This document shows positions 5,925 to 11,080 of a DNA stretch of 11,080 nt, piece by piece. The DNA is from an uncultured Taibaiella sp. GTDB lineage: Bacteria; Bacteroidota; Bacteroidia; Chitinophagales; Chitinophagaceae. Each line of letters opens with the position of its first letter. Position 1 is the first letter of the stretch. The stretch lies in contig CALMXV010000170.1 in assembly GCA_937871155.1 (NCBI GenBank), forward strand, positions 1 to 11,080, in the 5' to 3' direction. Both the position numbers and the translations under genes were made by a program. The notes under the pieces are model-generated. The model was not told the DNA's origin, made no database searches, and saw only the letters and a list, made by a program, of their open reading frames with translations.

Positions 5925-6389
5925 TTAAATACTCCTATGCAGTTTTGCTGGATTTCCAATATAAACACCGGGCTTTAGAATATCTTTTGTTACTACTGCA
6001 CCGGCTCCTATAACAACGTGGTCGCAGATGGTAACAGGAAGAATGGTAGCATTGGACCCTATAGAAACATGATTTCCAATTTTTGTTTCTTTCCAGAGGT
6101 TTTGATTTCCACCGGCAGGGCCGCCATTTTGAAAAAGGTCATTAATAAACATTACTCCATGTCCTATGAAACAAAAATCACCGATGGTTACCAGTTCACA
6201 AATAAATGTATGTGATTGGATTTTTACATTGTTTCCAATTGTAACAGATTTTTGAATTTCTGTAAAAGGCCCAATAAAACAACTACTTCCAATTTGACAG
6301 CCGTAAAGATTTACTGGCTCCACTATTTTTACATGTTCTCCAAAAGTGACATTTACAATTTTGGCGGTATAGATTGATGGTGTGTTCAA
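5925..6389 (-). CDS. Hexapeptide-repeat sugar acyltransferase (WbpD/WlbB-like)
   Basis: This 154-residue protein is built almost entirely of hexapeptide turns typical of left-handed beta-helix acyltransferases, for example IGSSCFIGPFTEI (33-45), IGNNVKIQ (51-58) and IGNHVSIGSNATILP (104-118). It ends with the family-typical IGAGAVVTKDI (127-137) and GNPAKL (145-150). Resemblance is greatest to enzymes that acetylate the amino group of a nucleotide-linked amino sugar, such as WbpD/WlbB or the FdtC/QdtC group, with acetyl-CoA as donor; FIND at 81-84 corresponds to their conserved Asn-Asp segment. The exact sugar cannot be read. The start is a TTG at 6389-6387: an in-frame TAA lies upstream, no ATG intervenes, and the next Met is residue 80. 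It lies 33 nt after the lipid-carrier transferase and 14 nt before murI, at the end of the polysaccharide cluster. Confidence 0.85.
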   Translation of the reverse strand: MNTPSIYTAKIVNVTFGEHVKIVEPVNLYGCQIGSSCFIGPFTEIQKSVTIGNNVKIQSHTFICELVTIGDFCFIGHGVMFINDLFQNGGPAGGNQNLWKETKIGNHVSIGSNATILPVTICDHVVIGAGAVVTKDILKPGVYIGNPAKLHRSI

Positions 6390-6422
6390 ATGGAATAAAT
6401 TTAAAAATATAAAGAATCGGCG

Positions 6423-7400
6423 TTAATTAGAAGTAGATATTGTAGGTAAAGATTTCACTTTTATTTTATTCAGCAACATCCATTTTATCAAAACATATAA
6501 AATTACGATTACGCCCATTAATACTATCGTAACCCAATAATTGCTTGATGTTCTATAGATAAAAATATTAATGCCAAGTTGAATCATTGCAATTGACAAT
6601 GCTACTAATATATGAGGCACCTTAAATTCATTACTTACTAATTGGAATAGATGTTTTCGATGTGCTTGAAATATATTCTCTTTATTCCAGAGTCTTTGTA
6701 CCATCGTCAAGCCGGTATCGGCACCATAAATAATTAGAAAACTGATGTAATTAAAGTTTCCAGTATTGTAAATACGTTGTACCAAAAGAAAAATGATAAG
6801 GATAGCGAGGCTTACACTGCCTACATCGCCGGCAAAACAACGAGCCTTTATACGTGCATTAAACAATAAAAAAACTATAATCCCCATGGTAATATAAAGC
6901 TCCAATTCTTTTAGCTCTTCGTTTGTTTCAGTAAACAATAAAGGAAGCACAATTGCTAAACTGTAAAAGCCGGTTATACCATTGATGCCATCCATAAAAT
7001 TGTAGGCGTTAATAATGGCTATGATAAGAAAAATTAATACTACCCAACCAAATATTGGAAGCCCTTGAAACTTAGATTGCAGTATGAGTAATACAGCAGA
7101 AATAAGATGAGATGAAAAACGAACCTTTGAGGGAAGGCTGCGTATATCATCAATAAAGCTTATAGTACCGGAAAGCAAAACAGCAGCAACCAGATATGGA
7201 TAAGCGAAATAGTTACCAATGGTAAATAATAATAGGGCAAAAATAAAGATGATGCCTCCCCCTCTTATGGTAGGTATTGTGTGAGAACTACGCTCATTGG
7301 GTTTATCAATTATTTTATAACGCTCAGCAACTTTAAAATATACAAGTTCTAAGATTAGTAAAATGGTTCCGTCAATATAGTAATATAGGTTTTCAAGCAT
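6423..7400 (-). CDS. Polyprenyl-phosphate sugar-1-phosphate transferase (WecA/WbpL-like)
   Basis: Enzymes of this integral membrane family move an N-acetylhexosamine-1-phosphate (GlcNAc, QuiNAc or FucNAc) from its UDP form to undecaprenyl phosphate, the first step of O-antigen or capsule repeat synthesis. With the chosen start the protein has 325 residues and roughly ten hydrophobic segments. Visible motifs are DKPNERSSH (32-40) with IRGGG (45-49), the aspartate pair in IDDIRSLP (83-90), NFMDGING (134-141), AGDVGS (190-195) and the cytoplasmic HRKHLFQ (247-253). An upstream ATG at 7433 would overlap the previous gene by 26 nt. I prefer the ATG at 7400-7398, 7 nt after that gene's TAG, because the family usually has about 30 residues before the DxPN motif. 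The reductase just upstream may make its substrate, which favours a WbpL-like 6-deoxy amino sugar over GlcNAc; this is inference. Confidence 0.9.
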   Translation of the reverse strand: MLENLYYYIDGTILLILELVYFKVAERYKIIDKPNERSSHTIPTIRGGGIIFIFALLLFTIGNYFAYPYLVAAVLLSGTISFIDDIRSLPSKVRFSSHLISAVLLILQSKFQGLPIFGWVVLIFLIIAIINAYNFMDGINGITGFYSLAIVLPLLFTETNEELKELELYITMGIIVFLLFNARIKARCFAGDVGSVSLAILIIFLLVQRIYNTGNFNYISFLIIYGADTGLTMVQRLWNKENIFQAHRKHLFQLVSNEFKVPHILVALSIAMIQLGINIFIYRTSSNYWVTIVLMGVIVILYVLIKWMLLNKIKVKSLPTISTSN

Positions 7401-7407
7401 AGTACAG

Positions 7408-8358
7408 CTATTTAAAAGATTTGATAGTAGCAATCATGCCGTCATAAGCTGAGGTAGGCATTGCTTCTATACCAAGAGCAGTTTTTATTTTTTTATTGCT
7501 TACAACATACGATTCCGTTAATTTTTTCAATCGTTCGCTGTTTAACGGAAGCTTCAATACATCACCTAAAGAAGCTAATCGTGTAATGATGCTTTTAGGA
7601 AGCTTCCATAGCCTTGCGGGTCGATTTTGTTCGGAAGCCATAATTCTTATTAAATCATTGGTGGATAAAGCATCATCGTCAGCAACATTAAAAATATCAG
7701 AGGCTATAGGATTAATCAAAAGCTCGTGAAGCACGAACTTCAGATTGCCTATGCTTAAAAAAGAGCGTTTATTTTCGAAGTCAGCTAATGGATAAGGCCA
7801 ACCTTTGGATGCAAATTGATAAAGCAAATTCAAATTGCCCTTATTGCCAGGTCCATGAATCATACAAGGTCTTAAGATATAATAGCTCTTATGAGGGTTG
7901 CTATTTGAGTTCAATATATATTGTTCTGCTTGTAGCTTTGATTTTCCGTAAGGTGTTTTGGGTAGTGGTGTGCTATCTTCTTTTAATATTCCCTCAACAG
8001 TATCGGCTACAGCTTTTACGCTGCTTAGATAAATAAACTTCTGAGCATTGCTTTTTAGGTACCAATCATAAAGCTGCTGTGTTAATCCAAAATTTACTGT
8101 AAAGTATTCTTGTTCTGCAGAGGTGTTGCTGGTATCATGGGCTTTCCCTGCGAGGTGGATGACGGCATCTACAGTAGCTGTTGCTGAAGTTTCCAATTCA
8201 GACCATAAGATAGTATTGGGCTGATGGTTATTTCGTGTTCTTGATAGAATCGATATGGATGCGTTCGGTAGCTCGCGTTGAAGAAACGGAATAAGGTTAC
8301 TCCCTACAAAACCAGAGGCGCCTGTTATTAATAAATGTTGTATCGATGATGGTGTCAT
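7408..8358 (-). CDS. NAD-dependent sugar epimerase/reductase (extended SDR)
   Basis: This 316-residue cytoplasmic protein belongs to the extended short-chain dehydrogenases acting on nucleotide sugars. It has the dinucleotide-binding loop TGASGFVG (12-19), IHLAGKAHD (67-75), the catalytic serine region LSSVKAV (111-117), the YxxxK pair Tyr137/Lys141 in YGKSK, and LRPCMIHGPGNKGN (162-175). Proteins of this type next to a WbpL-like transferase are often C4 reductases of UDP-4-keto-6-deoxy-HexNAc, giving UDP-QuiNAc or UDP-FucNAc (compare WbpV, WbpK, WreQ). No 4,6-dehydratase (WbpM type) is present here, so it would have to be encoded elsewhere. A 4-epimerase role remains possible. The gene is 7 nt from the next one, so coupled translation is likely. 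The 93-nt gap upstream holds no clear promoter. Confidence 0.88.
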   Translation of the reverse strand: MTPSSIQHLLITGASGFVGSNLIPFLQRELPNASISILSRTRNNHQPNTILWSELETSATATVDAVIHLAGKAHDTSNTSAEQEYFTVNFGLTQQLYDWYLKSNAQKFIYLSSVKAVADTVEGILKEDSTPLPKTPYGKSKLQAEQYILNSNSNPHKSYYILRPCMIHGPGNKGNLNLLYQFASKGWPYPLADFENKRSFLSIGNLKFVLHELLINPIASDIFNVADDDALSTNDLIRIMASEQNRPARLWKLPKSIITRLASLGDVLKLPLNSERLKKLTESYVVSNKKIKTALGIEAMPTSAYDGMIATIKSFK

Positions 8359-8451
8359 TTATAAAAAAAGATGAAATAGGTTCTATCGATGAATGGTGCC
8401 AACGCCACTAAAGCTTAATAGAAGTAACAGCGCTTAACCCCCCAAAAAAAT

Positions 8452-9216
8452 CTAAGAAGCTTTGTCTTTATTAAATAAAAACTCGAAGGGTTTAAAAAAG
8501 TATTTCGAATAAATTTTTAAATAGCTACCCGATATATTATTCTCAATAAGTCCACGTTTTATTTCTTTATTGAGGGTGAGGATACTGTTGAAATTTTTGG
8601 TGCTTTTGCCACCCATACGCATCTTGGTAGTGATGATAGGCAAGTATTTGTATCGAACTTTTTTTACTAAAAGAAAACGAATCAACAACTCATAATCAGC
8701 GGCAATTTTATAATCTGTTTTATAAAAACCATAAACTGCAAACAGTTCTTTTTTACAGAAGAAAGAAGGGTGTGGTGGCATGTATCCCCAAGCAAATTTT
8801 GTAGGGCGCCAATGTTGAGCGTTATAATGTCTTAGGGGTGTATTGTTGTCATCTTTTACAAAAATTATATCGCCTATAGTAGCTTCTAAAGTAGTATCAT
8901 TAGTAAAGGCAGTAGCAATTTTTGAAAGTACTTGGTCGTCGTAAAAAAAATCGTCTGAGTTGAGGATGCCTATAACATCTCCGGTAGCGGCTTTTATTCC
9001 TTTGTTCATGGCATCATACATGCCGTTATCTTTTTCGGAAATGATGATGCCGATTTGAGATCGATACTTATTGATTATATCTAGTGTGCCATCTGTAGAG
9101 GCGCCATCTACGATAACATGTTCTACCCATGGATAGTCTTGTGTTAATACTGATTGAATGGTATGCTCAATAGTAGTGGCGTTATTATATACAACCGTGA
9201 TAATAGATATTTTCAT
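8452..9216 (-). CDS. Family 2 glycosyltransferase
   Basis: This 254-residue protein is a GT-A fold, inverting glycosyltransferase of family GT2, acting at the inner face of the membrane on lipid-linked sugars. The N terminus KISIITVVYNNATTI (2-16), DGASTDGT (37-44), EKDNGMYDAMNKGI (61-74) and the metal-binding NSDD (86-89) are typical, as are PPHPSFF (147-153) and IAADYELLIRF (171-181) with its acidic acceptor-side residues. The DNGMYDAMNKGI type is common in O-antigen and colanic-acid clusters. The hydrophobic/basic C-terminal stretch (about 230-250) may associate with the membrane. Donor and acceptor cannot be deduced. It starts 23 nt after the carbamoyltransferase gene. Its stop is followed by T7G6 on the coding strand, outside the reading frame. 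Confidence 0.93.
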   Translation of the reverse strand: MKISIITVVYNNATTIEHTIQSVLTQDYPWVEHVIVDGASTDGTLDIINKYRSQIGIIISEKDNGMYDAMNKGIKAATGDVIGILNSDDFFYDDQVLSKIATAFTNDTTLEATIGDIIFVKDDNNTPLRHYNAQHWRPTKFAWGYMPPHPSFFCKKELFAVYGFYKTDYKIAADYELLIRFLLVKKVRYKYLPIITTKMRMGGKSTKNFNSILTLNKEIKRGLIENNISGSYLKIYSKYFFKPFEFLFNKDKAS

Positions 9217-9239
9217 GAAAGTATAAATTGGTAATAATT

Positions 9240-10964
9240 TTAGCGCTCAATGACACAGTTTTCGAGTACCAGCATATCCATTTGTGTACGAAGGAAGCAA
9301 TTAAGGGCTTCTTCAGGTGTATTAACGATAGGTTCATTTTCATTGAAGGATGTATTCAATAAAATGGGAACACCAGTTTTTTCGCGGAACTTATCAATTA
9401 AAGCATAATAGCGAGGGCTAATATCTTTCATTACAGTTTGTAGTCTTCCTGTACCATCGACATGTGTTACTGCTGGAATTTCGTGCTGTTTTTCCAGCTT
9501 TATAGGAAATACTTTTTCCATGAAAGGCACATCTTCAACCTTAGTAAAAAAGTCGGCAGTATATTCTTTCAATATAGAAGGTGCAAATGGACGGAAGCTT
9601 TCTCGACGTTTTATTTTTAAGTTTAGAAGTTCTTTAGCCTTATCATTACGGGGGTCAGCGATGATACTTCTACCACCTAACGCTCTTGGGCCAAACTCTG
9701 CGCGGCCACTGAACCAACCCACAACACCAGGTTCTATAAGTTTATCGGTTACCTTATCATACAAAGCAGCGTCCTCTAAGCGAGTATATTTTATACCTTT
9801 TTCTTGTAGAAATTTTTCGATTTCTTCATTAGTGAATTTGCTACCGGTATAAGCTGTATAGATTGCTTTAGCACGAGGCTGTTTCAAAACATGGTTATAG
9901 ACATATAAGGCCGAACCCATTGATATGCCAGCATCATGACCTGCAGAAGGAATATACAATTGCTCGAAAAGGGTGTTTTCTAAAATTTTTCCGTTAGCCA
10001 CTGAGTTCTGAGCAACGCCACCTGCTATACATACATTTTTTAAACCGGTGCGCTTTTGTAAATGTGTGAGAAGATGAATAATCAGTTCTTCACAAACACG
10101 CTGTACAGATGCGGCGATATCTTTATGATGTTGTGTTAATTCGTCTTTTGCGGTTCTTGCAGGTCCAAATAGCTTTACAAGTTCTTGGCTATATAGTTGA
10201 GAAACGGTCGGGATATTCTCTTCATAACCGATTTTTATTTCAGTAGGATTGGTAAAATATTTTTCATCCCAGCTAAATAAACCATCGGGTTCAAATTTTA
10301 AAATTTGTCGAATTTCGTTTACATATTTAGGGTTTCCATAGGGTGCTAATCCCATTACTTTATACTCATCTCCATAGTGGGGAAAGCCCAAGTACTGAGT
10401 GAAAGCAGAATAGAATAAACCAGCGGAAACCGGAAAATCGATACTGTCTATTACTTCTATTTGATTTCCACGACCAATGGCTATCATAGTAGTAGTAAAA
10501 TCGCCTGAGCCATCAATTGATAAGATTGCCGCTTCTTCAAAAGGTGATGCAAAAAAAGCGGATGCCAAATGGCTTCGATGATGCTCTACATTTTTAATTT
10601 TAGGCTTGACGGCTGCTTCGCTAAGCCCCGATAAAGCAGCTAATTCTTCTTCAATAGAAGCTATTTTTTGGGAGTTTTTAATTCTATCAGAAAGTAGTGT
10701 ATTTTTCTTAAGTAGGTTTTTAAGTACATATCCTGTTTTCTTCCAAATCTTAGCTTTAGGGTCTCTACCGATACATACATAGTCCACTTGGTCAAGCGTA
10801 ACACCTGCTTCACGAAGACAAAACTTTACAGCCTCTGAAGGAAAGCCGGCCCAGTGTTTTACTCGTCTGAAGCGTTCTTCTTCTGTTGCAGCTATCATTT
10901 CTCCATTTACAAATATTGCAGCTGAGCTATCTGCGTGATAGGCGTTAATTCCAATAATTATCAT
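9240..10964 (-). CDS. O-carbamoyltransferase, NodU/CmcH family
   Basis: Members of this family make carbamoyl-AMP from carbamoyl phosphate and ATP and pass the carbamoyl group to a hydroxyl, for example of a sugar in Nod factors, antibiotics or polysaccharides. The 574-residue product is full length. The N-terminal Kae1-like part shows GINAYHADSSAAIF (5-18), VEHHRSHLASAF (126-137), DGSGD (151-155), GGVAQNSVANG (315-325) and AGHDAG (341-346). His128, His132 and Asp344 match the HxxxH and Asp metal ligands known from TobZ. The C-terminal domain has SGRAEFGPRALGGRS (419-433), RESFRPFAPS (454-463) and LNTSFN (536-541). Lying among glycosyltransferase genes, it most likely carbamoylates a repeat-unit sugar. 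Its ATG follows the stop of the upstream gene by one base, so translation is probably coupled. Confidence 0.95.
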   Translation of the reverse strand: MIIIGINAYHADSSAAIFVNGEMIAATEEERFRRVKHWAGFPSEAVKFCLREAGVTLDQVDYVCIGRDPKAKIWKKTGYVLKNLLKKNTLLSDRIKNSQKIASIEEELAALSGLSEAAVKPKIKNVEHHRSHLASAFFASPFEEAAILSIDGSGDFTTTMIAIGRGNQIEVIDSIDFPVSAGLFYSAFTQYLGFPHYGDEYKVMGLAPYGNPKYVNEIRQILKFEPDGLFSWDEKYFTNPTEIKIGYEENIPTVSQLYSQELVKLFGPARTAKDELTQHHKDIAASVQRVCEELIIHLLTHLQKRTGLKNVCIAGGVAQNSVANGKILENTLFEQLYIPSAGHDAGISMGSALYVYNHVLKQPRAKAIYTAYTGSKFTNEEIEKFLQEKGIKYTRLEDAALYDKVTDKLIEPGVVGWFSGRAEFGPRALGGRSIIADPRNDKAKELLNLKIKRRESFRPFAPSILKEYTADFFTKVEDVPFMEKVFPIKLEKQHEIPAVTHVDGTGRLQTVMKDISPRYYALIDKFREKTGVPILLNTSFNENEPIVNTPEEALNCFLRTQMDMLVLENCVIER

Positions 10965-10965
10965 G

Positions 10966-11080
10966 TTATCCTTGTAGTTCTTGGGTGATTGATTGTTGTT
11001 GCGTCATGGATTTTTGGGCTTTAGGGTCTTTTATATTAAACCATTTATAAAGCATCAAAAATAAAAATCCATAAACAACG
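10966..11080 (-). CDS. C-terminal end of a small predicted membrane protein (partial)
   Basis: The minus-strand frame is open from the window edge to a TAA at 10968-10966, encoding the last 37 residues of a protein. It begins with a hydrophobic stretch (VVYGFLFLMLYKWF), then turns polar (NIKDPKAQKS) and ends in a Gln-rich tail (TQQQSITQELQG). This looks like a last transmembrane helix with a short cytoplasmic tail. The stop is one base from the ATG of the carbamoyltransferase gene, the typical arrangement of an operon partner. Carbamoyltransferase genes of polysaccharide clusters are often accompanied by short membrane proteins (SxtJ-like or DUF5989-like), but too little sequence is present to say which, if either, this is. 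Confidence 0.6.
   Translation of the reverse strand, partial: VVYGFLFLMLYKWFNIKDPKAQKSMTQQQSITQELQG

Noticed and set aside
8438..8450. C6A7 homopolymer tract (T7G6 on the coding strand) as a phase-variation switch
   Set aside because: It lies after the stop codon of the glycosyltransferase and outside any reading frame, and no hairpin precedes it to make a terminator.
8359..8451. Promoter or terminator between the glycosyltransferase and the SDR gene
   Set aside because: No acceptable TTTG/TAnnTTTG pair and no stable stem; only short complementary pieces such as AAGC/GCTT.
9520..9852. 110-codon plus-strand frame inside the carbamoyltransferase gene
   Set aside because: Antisense to conserved, motif-rich coding sequence; no independent evidence for a gene.
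11006..11072. 10-bp inverted repeat ATGGATTTTT / AAAAATCCAT
   Set aside because: Both arms lie inside the coding end of the small membrane protein, 47 bp apart, and are made of A/T-rich codons; chance is the simplest explanation.

Overview
The window looks like chromosomal DNA from an AT-rich member of the Bacteroidota, plausibly close to Chitinophagaceae, though the genus cannot be read from it. Evidence: none of the inspected gene starts has a convincing Shine-Dalgarno sequence; the clearest promoter is of the Bacteroidota type (-33 TTTG, -7 TAnnTTTG); the order rplM-rpsI-rpsB-tsf is usual for the phylum; and the protein sequences fit. Every intact gene lies on the minus strand, so transcription runs from high to low coordinates. 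The only plus-strand coding trace is a decayed transposase.

Right part (about 5.1-11.08 kb): the end of a surface polysaccharide (O-antigen, capsule or exopolysaccharide) cluster. In transcription order it holds the C-terminal end of a small membrane protein, a NodU/CmcH-type O-carbamoyltransferase, a family 2 glycosyltransferase, a nucleotide-sugar reductase/epimerase of the extended SDR family, a WecA/WbpL-type polyprenyl-phosphate sugar-1-phosphate transferase, a left-handed beta-helix acyltransferase, and murI (glutamate racemase). Most spacings are 1-33 nt, so co-transcription is likely. The reductase followed directly by a WbpL-like transferase suggests that repeat-unit synthesis starts with an amino-deoxy sugar such as QuiNAc or FucNAc. 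The glycosyltransferase extends the unit, and the acyl- and carbamoyltransferases decorate sugars.

Middle part (about 3.6-5.1 kb): a two-domain NifU/Nfu-type Fe-S carrier gene with its own candidate promoter and a strong terminator. It is followed by about 730 bp without an intact gene. That stretch carries a plus-strand fossil of an IS4/IS1380-like transposase broken by in-frame stops, two hairpin-forming inverted repeats, and the rplM promoter.

Left part (1-3.6 kb): the translation operon rplM-rpsI-rpsB-tsf (L13, S9, S2, EF-Ts). It has a hairpin at the start of its leader, a second hairpin between rpsB and tsf, and a clear intrinsic terminator after tsf. Beyond a 395-bp AT-rich gap lies the N-terminal half of nadA (quinolinate synthase), cut by the window edge.

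I found no tRNA, rRNA, CRISPR array, prophage or defence locus, and nothing that clearly qualifies as an undescribed system. The points most worth a second look are the transposase fossil, the RNA hairpins of the ribosomal operon, the repeats in front of the Nfu gene, and the sugar chemistry implied by the polysaccharide genes.
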